Shown: positions 17,448 to 31,157 of the stretch, in pieces | Numbering within the stretch: the first letter of the stretch is position 1 | Layout of the letters: each line of letters begins with the position of its first letter | Assembly: GCF_900130035.1 (NCBI RefSeq) | Contig: NZ_FQXQ01000002.1 | Location: 372,001-436,000, forward strand | Length of the DNA: 64,000 bases | Direction: 5' to 3' | Source of the DNA: Wenyingzhuangia marina | GTDB lineage: Bacteria; Bacteroidota; Bacteroidia; Flavobacteriales; Flavobacteriaceae | Notes under the pieces: model-generated | The model's input: the letters and a program-made list of their open reading frames with translations, nothing else | Told to the model about the DNA's origin: nothing | The model's database searches: none | Position numbers and translations under genes: made by a program

Positions 17448-18518
17448 ATGAAAGGTAGATTTACATTATTGTCCCTAGCCATGGTTTGCACTTCATTATA
17501 TAGTTGTGCACAAACAGAGAACAAGGTCACTCCTAAGCAATTTATAGCCTACAAAACTTCGCAAGAAATGGTCATAGATGGTCAAGGAAATGAAGAAGCA
17601 TGGAAAAAAGCCGAATGGTCTGATACTTTTATTGATATTGAAGGAATTAAAAAACCTAAATATGATACAAAGGTAAAAATGCTTTGGGATGATAAATACT
17701 ACTACATTCTTGCAAAAATGGAAGAACCTCACGTTTGGGCAACTTTAAAACAACGTGATACCATTATTTTTTACAACAATGATTTTGAAGTTTTTATAGA
17801 TCCAGATGGAGATACTCAAAATTATTATGAATTAGAAATCAATGCTTTAAATACGGCTTGGGATTTATTTATCAACAAGCCGTATAGAGAGCAAAATGTG
17901 GTGCTAAATGATTGGAATCTTACAGGATTAAAATCAGCGGTTACTATAGACGGAACTCTTAACAATCCTAAAGATATAGACAAAGGTTGGACGTTAGAAA
18001 TAGCCATCCCATGGAAAGCATACAGAGCTTCTTATTTCCATAAGAATGTACCAAAAGATAATTTTTGGAAAGTTAACTTTTCAAGAGTTAATTGGCAGCA
18101 TGATATTACCAATGGAAAATATACTCGTAAAAAAGATGTCAATGGTAAATTTCTTCCAGAATACAATTGGGTATGGTCTCCAATGGGCGTAATTAATATG
18201 CACGAACCAGAAAAATGGGGATATGTTTATTTTTCATCAAAAGAAGTGGGAACCAAAGATAATTTTGCTATTCCGCAAGACGATAAAGTAAAATGGGAAT
18301 TATATACTTTGTACAGAGCACAAAAAAACTACTATAAAACACATCAAACATGGGCTAAAACCATGGATGATATTCTTAAAGATGAAGTACTTTTGGCAGG
18401 TCAAAAATTAAGCTTCCAATTAGAAAATCACACTAGTGGATATAACATCATCACTATCAGTCCTTTTTCTAAAAAAACATACATTATTAAGGAAGACGGT
18501 CAAGTTTTTGAGAAATAA
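17448..18518 (+). CDS. CBM9-like carbohydrate-binding lipoprotein
   Basis: A 356-aa protein with a lipoprotein signal (LYSC, Cys20). The body resembles the carbohydrate-binding family 9-like domain: the opening VIDGQGNEEAWKKA, then the central NDFEVFIDPDGDTQNYYELEI and TLEIAIPWKAY blocks. The C-terminal 100 residues are helical and charged and have no assignment. No catalytic residues can be named. It overlaps the GH130 unit closely (3-bp gap). A surface or periplasmic glycan-binding role is likely, but such proteins are poorly characterised and an enzymatic role cannot be excluded. Confidence 0.8.
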   Translation: MKGRFTLLSLAMVCTSLYSCAQTENKVTPKQFIAYKTSQEMVIDGQGNEEAWKKAEWSDTFIDIEGIKKPKYDTKVKMLWDDKYYYILAKMEEPHVWATLKQRDTIIFYNNDFEVFIDPDGDTQNYYELEINALNTAWDLFINKPYREQNVVLNDWNLTGLKSAVTIDGTLNNPKDIDKGWTLEIAIPWKAYRASYFHKNVPKDNFWKVNFSRVNWQHDITNGKYTRKKDVNGKFLPEYNWVWSPMGVINMHEPEKWGYVYFSSKEVGTKDNFAIPQDDKVKWELYTLYRAQKNYYKTHQTWAKTMDDILKDEVLLAGQKLSFQLENHTSGYNIITISPFSKKTYIIKEDGQVFEK

Positions 18519-18574
18519 AAATTAATAAAAAACGGTTAATTTTAGAAGCAAACCATTTAAATCATACATCACAA

Positions 18575-19696
18575 ATGAAATCAATTTACATTTTATTAAT
18601 TACGAGCCTATTTTTTGCTTGTTCTAGCTTAAAAAACAAGCAAAAAGAAAGCAAACAAGATCTTAAAGTAATTGGTTATGTAGCAGGTTATGAAGATTTT
18701 GATCCAATCAATATTGATGCTAAAAAATTAACGCACATCAACTACGCATTTGCCAATATAGTTGATGGAAATGTGGCTTTTGAATTGCCTACTGATAGTT
18801 TAAAAATTGTTCATACGCTAAACTTAAGAAAACAAAATCCTGATTTAAAAGTATTATTTTCTATTGGTGGTTGGGTCTGGTCAGATCAATTTTCAGATGT
18901 TGCAGCTTACCAAAATTCAAGAGTAAAATTTGCCAAAAGTGCTGTTAAACTAATGAAATCATATGGTTTTGATGGAATTGATATTGATTGGGAATTTCCT
19001 GGTCAACGCGAAGAAGACAACATATTTAGACCTATAGACAAAGATAATTTCACCTTACTTTTAAAAGAATTACGTAAGCAATTAGAAATTGAAGGAGACA
19101 AAAACAGCACTCACTATTTATTAACTATTGCTACTGGTGCCAACCAATTATATATAGATAATACCAACTTAAAAGAAGCACATCAATATTTAGACTTTAT
19201 CAATGTTATGTGTTACGATTATTACAACGGATGGTTCCACCAAACAGGTCATCATGCAAACTTATACCCTTCTAAACACGAAAAATATGGAGGAAATAGT
19301 GGTCTTGAAGCCATTGAAAGACATCTAAAAGCTGGTGTGCCTGCTAACAAATTAATTATGGGAGTTCCTTTTTACGGAAGAAGATGGGAACAAGTAAATC
19401 CAGAAAACAACGGTTTGTACCAAACTGCAAAAACAGCCAATAGTATTGTTGCTAGATGGAAAATATTAGAAGAAATGAAATCTGGTAAATTCCAAGAATT
19501 CTATGATGAGTCTGCCAAAGCATCTTACTTATGGAATGCTCAAGATCGAATTTTTATTTCATGGGAAACCCCTAAAGAAATAGAAGCCAAGGTAAACTTT
19601 ATAAAAAAACATCAACTAGGAGGTGCTATGTTTTGGGAATATAGTTTAGATAATCAACAAGAATTACTAAATCAACTTTATAAAAGCATTCATTAA
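18575..19696 (+). CDS. GH18 lipoprotein, endo-beta-N-acetylglucosaminidase or chitinase type
   Basis: A 373-aa lipoprotein (FFAC, Cys16) with a complete GH18 barrel. The SIGGW strand motif (96-100) and the catalytic DxxDxDxE motif, Asp133 to Glu140 in DGIDIDWEF, are intact, and MCYDYYNGW supplies the substrate-assisting Tyr. By sequence it resembles chitinases, but its place in an operon of N-glycan enzymes suggests cleavage of the GlcNAc-GlcNAc core (ENGase activity). It carries no binding domain. Chitin oligomers are the main alternative substrate. Confidence 0.88.
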   Translation: MKSIYILLITSLFFACSSLKNKQKESKQDLKVIGYVAGYEDFDPINIDAKKLTHINYAFANIVDGNVAFELPTDSLKIVHTLNLRKQNPDLKVLFSIGGWVWSDQFSDVAAYQNSRVKFAKSAVKLMKSYGFDGIDIDWEFPGQREEDNIFRPIDKDNFTLLLKELRKQLEIEGDKNSTHYLLTIATGANQLYIDNTNLKEAHQYLDFINVMCYDYYNGWFHQTGHHANLYPSKHEKYGGNSGLEAIERHLKAGVPANKLIMGVPFYGRRWEQVNPENNGLYQTAKTANSIVARWKILEEMKSGKFQEFYDESAKASYLWNAQDRIFISWETPKEIEAKVNFIKKHQLGGAMFWEYSLDNQQELLNQLYKSIH

Positions 19697-19724
19697 AATA
19701 TAATAATTCAATACCTACCCATAC

Positions 19725-20825
19725 ATGAAATATTTTAAACTACTTCTAATCAGTCTCTTTTTTGTTGCCTGTGCTCCAAACACAGAAAACACAAAATCAG
19801 AAGCAAAAATAAATGCCCCTACTTTTGAATTTGGAGTGTGGACGACAGCGAATCCAGAAAAAACAGATGAAGATTATACTGCTGAATTCAAAAAATATAA
19901 AGATGGTGGAATTGATGAAGTTTTAATTAATACCAATACAGACCCAGAATTATTAAAAAGATTGGTTCCACTTGCTAAAGAGCAAAGCTTAAAAGTTCAT
20001 GCTTGGATCATGACCATGAATCGACCAGGAGATACTATTGCCTTACAACATCCTGATTGGTATATGGTCAGCAGAAGTGGTAAATCTTGTTTTGATGACA
20101 GACCTTATGTAGATTATTATCAATGGTTATCACCTAGTCACCCAGAAGCTCGTAAACATATTTATGGATTGCTAGAAGAATTAGCAAAAGTAGAAGGAGT
20201 AGAAAGTGTACACTTAGATTATATCCGTTATCCTGATGTTTATTTACCTGTAGGTTTACTGCCTAAATACAACTTAGAACAAAACACAGAATTACCAGAT
20301 TATGACTTTGATTATTCTGATGCTAGCGTGAATACATTTATAAAAGAATTTGGAAAAGATCCTAGAAAAATGGAACATCCTGAAATTGATATGGAATGGA
20401 AAAACTTTCGTTTAAATCAAATTAAAAATGTAGTAGACCATGCCTATGAAATTGCTCATAAACACGGAAAAACATTAACAGCTGCGGTATTTCCTTATCC
20501 AGAAATGGCAGACCATATGGTTCGTCAACGTTGGGATAAATGGAATATTGATGAAGTCTACCCTATGATTTATCATAACTTTTACAACGAAGATATCAAT
20601 TGGATTGGTTTTGCAACCAAACAAGGTGTTGAGGATTTAAAAGGAAGAAAAACCAAATTAAACACCGGAATTTATATTCCTGGAGTAAATTCTCAAGAAG
20701 ACTTAAAAGAAAGTATTTTACTGGCTAAAAAAAGTGGAGCTAAAGGAGTTTCGTTCTTTGATGGAAATGCTTTAACCAAAGAAGATTTAAAAACGATAAA
20801 AGAAACTAAAGCTAGCTTACAGTAA
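19725..20825 (+). CDS. Putative glycoside hydrolase of the GHL10-like family, lipoprotein
   Basis: A 366-aa lipoprotein (FVAC, Cys16) with a predicted TIM barrel like the glycosyl-hydrolase-like 10 group. Conserved features include FGVWTTANPEK after the signal peptide, VHAWIMTMN, VHLDYIRYPDVYLP (a typical strand with an acidic residue) and WNIDEVYPMIYHNFY. Its exact activity is not established. It lies between the GH18 and glycosylasparaginase genes, so a role on the glycan core or on a linkage not covered by the other enzymes is possible. This is the least understood enzyme of the operon. Confidence 0.7.
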   Translation: MKYFKLLLISLFFVACAPNTENTKSEAKINAPTFEFGVWTTANPEKTDEDYTAEFKKYKDGGIDEVLINTNTDPELLKRLVPLAKEQSLKVHAWIMTMNRPGDTIALQHPDWYMVSRSGKSCFDDRPYVDYYQWLSPSHPEARKHIYGLLEELAKVEGVESVHLDYIRYPDVYLPVGLLPKYNLEQNTELPDYDFDYSDASVNTFIKEFGKDPRKMEHPEIDMEWKNFRLNQIKNVVDHAYEIAHKHGKTLTAAVFPYPEMADHMVRQRWDKWNIDEVYPMIYHNFYNEDINWIGFATKQGVEDLKGRKTKLNTGIYIPGVNSQEDLKESILLAKKSGAKGVSFFDGNALTKEDLKTIKETKASLQ

Positions 20826-20862
20826 AACTTAATAAAAAAATCATCATCATAAACATAACACT

Positions 20863-25036
<4,174 letters not shown>

Positions 25037-25037
25037 T

Positions 25038-27359
25038 ATGAATCAGTATAAACAAATATTAGCCATAATATTATTGGTTACTTTTAGTGCTTGTACAAAG
25101 CCTAAAATTTTTACAGAAAGTGACATTCATATCACTCCAAAACCTGTATCATTAAAATTAGAAAAAGGAAACTTTAAATTTTCCAAGAACACACAATTTC
25201 ATGTTACCACTACAGAACAAAAAGAAATTGCTAACATCTTAATAGATAAATTTAAAAAAGCAGCAGGTTTAAATCTTATTACAAACCCTAACACTCCTAC
25301 AGAAAACTACATAACTTTTAAAACAAATAATAATTTAAAAAAGGAAGCATACGAATTGAATGTTACCGAAGACTATATTGAAATTATTGCAAGTGGAAGT
25401 GCTGGTTTTTTATATGGAATAGAAACTTTACGTCAATTATTGCCTGAAGAAATAGAGTCTTCAAAATTAAAAAGTACAACAGAATGGGTTATTCCAACAT
25501 TAAAAATTAAAGATGAACCTCGTTTTCCACACAGAGGTTTGATGTTAGATTTGTCTCGTCACTTTTTTGGAAAAGACTATATCTTAGCAACTATAGATCG
25601 TTTGTCTATGCACAAAATGAATGTGTTGCATTTACATTTAGTAGATGATCAAGGGTGGAGAATTGAAATAAAAAAATATCCAAAACTTACTGAAGTGGGT
25701 GCTTGGAGAGTTGATCAAGAAGAGAAAGCTTGGAACTCAAGAGAAATTAATGATCCTAATGAAAAAGGAACTTATGGTGGTTTTTTAACTCAGGAAGAAT
25801 TAAAGGAAATTGTGGCTTACGCTGCTACAAAAAATATAGAAGTAATTCCTGAAATAGAAATGCCAGCACACGTAAGTTCTGCCATTGCAGCTTATCCAGA
25901 ACTTTCCTGTAAAGCAGAACCTATTGCTGTTCCTTCTGGTGGAGTTTGGCCAATAACCGATATTTATTGCCCAGGTAAAGAAACTACTTTTGAGTTTTTA
26001 GAAAATGTATTAACGGAAGTGATGGATATTTTCCCATCAAAATACATTCATATAGGTGGTGATGAAGCCACTAAAACCAACTGGAAAACTTGTCCACATT
26101 GTAAAAAAAGAATTCAATCTGAAGGCTTAGCTAATGTTGAAGAACTACAGAGTTACATGGTAAAAAGAATGGAAAAATTCATCAACTCTAAAGGAAAAAA
26201 TCTAATTGGATGGGATGAAATTTTAGAAGGTGGATTGGCTCCAGAAGCAACTGTTATGAGCTGGAGAGGAACCAAAGGTGGTAAAGAAGCTGCTGAACAA
26301 GGACATGATGTAATTATGACTCCAGAATCTCACTGTTATTTAAACTTTTATCAAGGACCACAAAACGAAGAGCCAAAAGCTTTTAATGCTTATACTCCAC
26401 TAAACAAAGTATATGAATTTGATCCTGTGGTAGAAGGAATGACTCCAAAAGAAGCGAAACATGTCTTAGGAGGACAGGCCAATTTATGGTCTGAATTTAT
26501 TACCTCTGATGAATTATCAGAATACATGTTGTTTCCAAGATTATCTGCATTGGCAGAAACTTTATGGAGTCCTAAAGAAGCTAGAGATTGGTCTGATTTT
26601 TCTACAAGAATTCCTTATTTATTTAAACGTTTTGATTATTTAAACATCAACTACTCAAAAAGTGCTTATTTAATAACCGCAAAAAGTAGCGTAGATATCA
26701 ATACAAAAAAAGTGTATTTAACTTTACAAAACGAATTCCCTAATCCAGACATTCGTTATGTATTAGGAAATCAAGATCTCGGTAAAAATGCTATCAGATA
26801 CACAGATTCTATTCAAGTTGATGACACAACAGTATTAAAAGCATCTTTATTTAAAAACAATCAACCGGTTGGTAAAGTATTTGTAGATACTATAAAATTC
26901 CACAAAGCAGTAGGAAGTAATATTACTTTTAAAAAACCATTCAATAGTAATTATACAGGTAATGGACCACAAAGTTTGGTAAATATTATTAGAGGTAGTA
27001 AAAACTTTCACGATGGGCAATGGCAAGCTTGGTTGGTTGATGATATGGAGGCTATTATTGATTTAGGTGAAGAAAAAAACATTCAACAAGTAATTGTAGG
27101 AACTTTAGAAAGTCAAGGATCTGGAATTTACTATCCTACCGCTGTAAAAGTGATGATTTCTAAGGATGGTGAAAACTACAAAGAAGTTGGAAAAACAATT
27201 CGTGAATTTAATGCAAATCCTAATGTTGAATTATTAGACTTTAATATCAATTTTAAATCAACAAAAGCAAAATATGTAAAAGTAATTACAAATAACCTTA
27301 AAGAAACTCCAGAAGGAGGAAACACTTGGTTGTTTGTTGATGAAATATTAGTGAATTAA
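25038..27359 (+). CDS. GH20 beta-N-acetylhexosaminidase lipoprotein
   Basis: Exo-enzyme removing terminal beta-linked GlcNAc or GalNAc, using substrate-assisted catalysis. The 773-aa protein has a lipobox (FSAC, Cys19), a GH20b-like domain (about 30-155), and a catalytic barrel starting at PRFPHRGLMLD, with the Asp342-Glu343 pair in HIGGDEATKTNW. A chitobiase-C-like region and an F5/8 type C-like domain (after about residue 640) complete the protein. It follows the galactosidase gene by 1 bp. Galactosidase then hexosaminidase is the order needed to strip complex antennae. Confidence 0.94.
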   Translation: MNQYKQILAIILLVTFSACTKPKIFTESDIHITPKPVSLKLEKGNFKFSKNTQFHVTTTEQKEIANILIDKFKKAAGLNLITNPNTPTENYITFKTNNNLKKEAYELNVTEDYIEIIASGSAGFLYGIETLRQLLPEEIESSKLKSTTEWVIPTLKIKDEPRFPHRGLMLDLSRHFFGKDYILATIDRLSMHKMNVLHLHLVDDQGWRIEIKKYPKLTEVGAWRVDQEEKAWNSREINDPNEKGTYGGFLTQEELKEIVAYAATKNIEVIPEIEMPAHVSSAIAAYPELSCKAEPIAVPSGGVWPITDIYCPGKETTFEFLENVLTEVMDIFPSKYIHIGGDEATKTNWKTCPHCKKRIQSEGLANVEELQSYMVKRMEKFINSKGKNLIGWDEILEGGLAPEATVMSWRGTKGGKEAAEQGHDVIMTPESHCYLNFYQGPQNEEPKAFNAYTPLNKVYEFDPVVEGMTPKEAKHVLGGQANLWSEFITSDELSEYMLFPRLSALAETLWSPKEARDWSDFSTRIPYLFKRFDYLNINYSKSAYLITAKSSVDINTKKVYLTLQNEFPNPDIRYVLGNQDLGKNAIRYTDSIQVDDTTVLKASLFKNNQPVGKVFVDTIKFHKAVGSNITFKKPFNSNYTGNGPQSLVNIIRGSKNFHDGQWQAWLVDDMEAIIDLGEEKNIQQVIVGTLESQGSGIYYPTAVKVMISKDGENYKEVGKTIREFNANPNVELLDFNINFKSTKAKYVKVITNNLKETPEGGNTWLFVDEILVN

Positions 27360-27405
27360 TCAGAAAAGAAATAGTTAGTTATATATTAAATTAAAAACAG
27401 AAAAC

Positions 27406-28890
27406 ATGAAGAAAAGAATAGCGATGTTATCCATGCTTCTTTCGGCTCAATTATTTTCACAGGCCATTTATGAAGATGAAAGGTATGTGCCCGAAACAGA
27501 TCCATTAGTTTTAGAAAAATTAGACGAATGGCAAGATCAAAAATTTGGTCTATTAATGCACTGGGGAACGTACAGTCAATGGGGAATTGTAGAATCTTGG
27601 TCTATTTGTCCAGAAGATTATGGATGGTGTGAACGTACTAAAGGAAGTGATCCTAGCAACTACAATCAATATGTAAAAGATTATGAAGATTTAAGAAAAA
27701 CCTTTAACCCAACAAAATTTGATCCTACAAAATGGGCTAAAGCAGCCAAAGATGCTGGAATGAAATACATGGTTTTTACAACCAAACACCATGATGGTTT
27801 TAACATGTTTGATACTAAATATTCTGATTATAAAATAACAAGTCCAGAAGTACCATTTAGTAAAAACCCTAAAGCAAATATTACCAAAGAAGTTTTTGAT
27901 GCTTTTAGAAAAGAAAATATGTGGATTGGAGCTTATTTTTCTAAACCTGACTGGCATAACAAAAACTACTGGGATCCTTACTTCCCTCCTTTTGATAGAA
28001 ACGTAAACTACAATCCTGCTACTTATCCTGAAAAATGGCAGAAATATGTAGACTTTACACACAATCAAATTTTAGAATTATTAACAGATTATGGTAGTGT
28101 TGATATTTTATGGTTAGATGGTGGTTGGGTTGCTAAAACACCTAAAGAAGAAATTAAACAAGGATATGTTGCTAAGTTTAAAGAAAATGAATCTGAAAAT
28201 GGATTCATCAAACACAGAGTGGTGAATCAAGACATTAAAATGGATGAACTGGTAGTAAAAGCTCGTAAAAAACAACCAGGATTAATTGTGGTTGATAGAG
28301 CTGTACACGGTAAAAATCAAAACTACTTAACTCCAGAAAACAGAGTTCCTGAAAAAACATTGCCTTACCCTTGGGAATCTTGTATTACCTCAGGTGGTGG
28401 ATGGTCTTATACTCCAGATGCTAAATACTTATCAGGTAGAGAAGGAATTCATATGCTAATTGATGTAGTTGCTAAAGGAGGTAACTTGTTATTAAATGTA
28501 GCTCCAGGACCTGATGGAACTTGGCAACAAGGTGCTTATGATTTATTGGCTGATTATGGAGCTTGGTTAGATGTAAATGGAAGTGCTATTTACAACACAA
28601 AACCCATTGCTCCTTTTAAAGAAGACAATATTTGTATGACACAAAACAAAAAAGAAAATGTGTTCTTGTTTTACATGGCTAAAGAAGGTGAAAACACCAT
28701 TCCGTCTGAAATCATTGTAAAATCAATCAATCCTAAAAAAGGAACAAAAATTACCCTATTAGGTTCTAAAATCAAGTTAAAGTGGGAAAAATTAGATGAA
28801 GGTTTTAAAGTAATCATTCCTGAAAAACTAAGAAACAATTTACCTTGTAAAGAAGCTTGGACTTTAAAAATTGATAAAATAATTAAATAA
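27406..28890 (+). CDS. GH29 alpha-L-fucosidase, secreted, within operon
   Basis: A 494-aa fucosidase with a Sec signal peptide (cleavage near residue 19, FSQA). The barrel contains KHHDGFNMF and the nucleophile Asp238 in DILWLDGGW. No binding domains are attached, unlike the lipoprotein fucosidase at 7937. Having two GH29 enzymes suggests different linkages, for example core versus antennary fucose, but sequence alone cannot assign them. The next gene starts 4 bp after its stop codon. Confidence 0.92.
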   Translation: MKKRIAMLSMLLSAQLFSQAIYEDERYVPETDPLVLEKLDEWQDQKFGLLMHWGTYSQWGIVESWSICPEDYGWCERTKGSDPSNYNQYVKDYEDLRKTFNPTKFDPTKWAKAAKDAGMKYMVFTTKHHDGFNMFDTKYSDYKITSPEVPFSKNPKANITKEVFDAFRKENMWIGAYFSKPDWHNKNYWDPYFPPFDRNVNYNPATYPEKWQKYVDFTHNQILELLTDYGSVDILWLDGGWVAKTPKEEIKQGYVAKFKENESENGFIKHRVVNQDIKMDELVVKARKKQPGLIVVDRAVHGKNQNYLTPENRVPEKTLPYPWESCITSGGGWSYTPDAKYLSGREGIHMLIDVVAKGGNLLLNVAPGPDGTWQQGAYDLLADYGAWLDVNGSAIYNTKPIAPFKEDNICMTQNKKENVFLFYMAKEGENTIPSEIIVKSINPKKGTKITLLGSKIKLKWEKLDEGFKVIIPEKLRNNLPCKEAWTLKIDKIIK

Positions 28891-28894
28891 TTTT

Positions 28895-31144
28895 ATGCAT
28901 TTAATTCACAAAACTAGAGTAGCCGTAAAATATTTTTCTATAGGAGTAGCACTTATGTGCTACTCTAGTTTTTACGCACAACAACCTGTTGACTATGTTA
29001 ACCCAATGATTGGTACTTCCAATTTTGGGGCTACCTATCCTGGTCCAATTTCCCCAAGAGGTATGGCTAGTATTAGTCCTTTTAACGTTGCAGGACCTAA
29101 AAATTTACCTTTGGAAAAAGATAGTGGTTGGTTATCTACTCCTTATGTACACGAGAATACTTTTTTAACTGGATTTTCACAAGTAAATTTAAGTGGTGTT
29201 GGGTGTCCAGAATTAGGAGTGCTTTTATTAATGCCAACTACAGGAGAAGTAGAAACCAATCATTTAAAATATGGTTCTACCTATTCTAACGAAATATCAA
29301 AAGCTGGGTATTATAGCTCAACTATTGATAAATATAATGTAAAGGCTGAGTTTACCACAACCAAAAGAGTTGGAGTCAGTAAATTTACATTCCCTAAAGG
29401 AAAATCTAATCTACTTTTAAATCTTGGACTTGGACTTACAAATGAAGAAGGTGCCATGGTTAAAATTGTTTCTCCAACAGAAATTGAAGGAGTAAGAAGT
29501 GTAGGATCTTTTTGTTATTATAATCCAGAAGACGCATATCCTGTTTATTTTGTAGCTAAGTTTTCCAAACCTGCTGATGATTTTGGCGTGTGGAAAAAAC
29601 CAGCAACTTACAAAGGAGTGGAAGCACAATGGATGGGCTATAACGGGAAAACTCGTATCATGAAAAACAATACCAAAATGGTTGTTGGAGATAGCATAGG
29701 AACTTATTTTTCTTATGATTTTAACAAACCAGAAACCGTTGAAGTTAAAATTGGAGTTTCTTATGTGAGTATAGAGAATGCTCGAGAAAATTTAGAAAAG
29801 GAAACTCAAAACAAATCATTTGATAAGGTTTACAAGCAAACAAAAAATGAGTGGAATCAATTACTTTCTAGAATTAAAGTTGAAGGAGGTTCAGAAGACG
29901 ATAAAACCATTTTTTACACCGCTTTGTACCACACCTTAATTCATCCCAATACATTAAATGATTTTAATGGAGAATACCCTGAAATAAAAACAGGAAAAAT
30001 TGGTAAAACTGACGGAACTCGTTATACCGTATTTTCTTTGTGGGATACCTACAGAAATTTACATCAGCTAATGTCTTTGGTATATCCTAAACAACAATCT
30101 AACATGGTTAAAAGTATTATTGACATGTCTGATGAAAACGGTTGGCTACCAAGATGGGAATTAAACTCTACTGAAACTTTTACCATGGTAGGAGATCCTG
30201 CCGGAATTGTAATTACAGACACTTACTTAAAAGGAATTAAAGATTTTGACATCAAAAAAGCTTATGCTGCTATGCTAAAAGGAGCTGATACAATTAAAGG
30301 AAATCCTTTACGTAACGGTCTTAAAAATTACATTGAAAAAGGATATGTAACAACTGATGAAAAGGGATCTGTATCTACCACTCAAGAATACAATGCTTCA
30401 GACTATGCCATTTCATTATTAGCAAAAGAACTTAGTCATCATAAAGATTATAAGCGTTTTAAAAAGAGAGCTATTTCTTACCGAAAATTATACGATAAAG
30501 ATTTACAATTATTACACCCTAGAAATAATGATGGTTCTTTTTACGAGCCTTTTGATCCAAATGCAGGAGCTAATTTTGAAGAGAACATTGGTTTTATAGA
30601 AGGAAATGCATGGCAATATGCCTTTATGACTCCACATGACATCAAAGGATTGATAAAATTAATGGGTGGTAAAAAAGAGTTCACAAATCAATTACAAAAA
30701 GTTTTTGATGACAAACAATTTGACATGGCTAATGAACCAGACATCGCCTACCCTTACTTGTTTAACTACATCAAAGGAGAGGAATACAGAAGTCAAAAAT
30801 TAGTACAACAATTGGTCAAAGAGTACTTTAAAAATACGCCTGATGGTTTACCTGGAAATGATGATACAGGTACTATGTCTGCTTGGTTAATTTACAGTAT
30901 GATGGGCTTCTACCCTATTACACCAGGAGAACCAAACTATACCATTACCACGCCTATGTTTGATAAAATTACAATTGAGTTAAATTCAGAATATTATCAA
31001 AATAAAAAAATTGTTATTACAAAAGAAACCAACAATAACGATAACATCAAAAAAATTGAATTAAACGGAAAAGAATTCAAAGGTTACTTTATAACACACG
31101 ACGAGTTAGTAAATGGACACACTTTAAAAGTGATTCAAAATTAA
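28895..31144 (+). CDS. Divergent GH92 glycosidase, secreted
   Basis: Second GH92 protein of the operon (749 aa) with a Sec signal peptide ending near FYAQ (residue 29). Family landmarks are present (YVNPMIGTSNFGATYPGP, FIEGNAWQYAFMTPHD, GNDDTGTMSAWLIYS), but two blocks differ from the first GH92: NEPDIAYPYLFN replaces the usual EPSHHIAY loop, and DDTGT replaces the DCGQ block. This suggests another linkage specificity. The start at 28895 is 4 bp after the fucosidase stop codon. Its signal-peptide region holds overlapping inverted repeats (28910-28972) that could form alternative RNA hairpins. Confidence 0.88.
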   Translation: MHLIHKTRVAVKYFSIGVALMCYSSFYAQQPVDYVNPMIGTSNFGATYPGPISPRGMASISPFNVAGPKNLPLEKDSGWLSTPYVHENTFLTGFSQVNLSGVGCPELGVLLLMPTTGEVETNHLKYGSTYSNEISKAGYYSSTIDKYNVKAEFTTTKRVGVSKFTFPKGKSNLLLNLGLGLTNEEGAMVKIVSPTEIEGVRSVGSFCYYNPEDAYPVYFVAKFSKPADDFGVWKKPATYKGVEAQWMGYNGKTRIMKNNTKMVVGDSIGTYFSYDFNKPETVEVKIGVSYVSIENARENLEKETQNKSFDKVYKQTKNEWNQLLSRIKVEGGSEDDKTIFYTALYHTLIHPNTLNDFNGEYPEIKTGKIGKTDGTRYTVFSLWDTYRNLHQLMSLVYPKQQSNMVKSIIDMSDENGWLPRWELNSTETFTMVGDPAGIVITDTYLKGIKDFDIKKAYAAMLKGADTIKGNPLRNGLKNYIEKGYVTTDEKGSVSTTQEYNASDYAISLLAKELSHHKDYKRFKKRAISYRKLYDKDLQLLHPRNNDGSFYEPFDPNAGANFEENIGFIEGNAWQYAFMTPHDIKGLIKLMGGKKEFTNQLQKVFDDKQFDMANEPDIAYPYLFNYIKGEEYRSQKLVQQLVKEYFKNTPDGLPGNDDTGTMSAWLIYSMMGFYPITPGEPNYTITTPMFDKITIELNSEYYQNKKIVITKETNNNDNIKKIELNGKEFKGYFITHDELVNGHTLKVIQN
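28910..28972 (+). promoter_or_regulatory. Competing inverted repeats inside the GH92 signal-peptide region
   Basis: A perfect 14-bp pair (28910-28923 with 28959-28972, AAAACTAGAGTAGC and its complement) encloses a second perfect 9-bp hairpin, GAGTAGCAC-TTAT-GTGCTACTC (28944-28965). Both use the right arm GCTACTC, so the two structures exclude each other. They begin 13 bp after the start codon. Confidence 0.5.
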
Positions 31145-31157
31145 AACAACGAATAAA

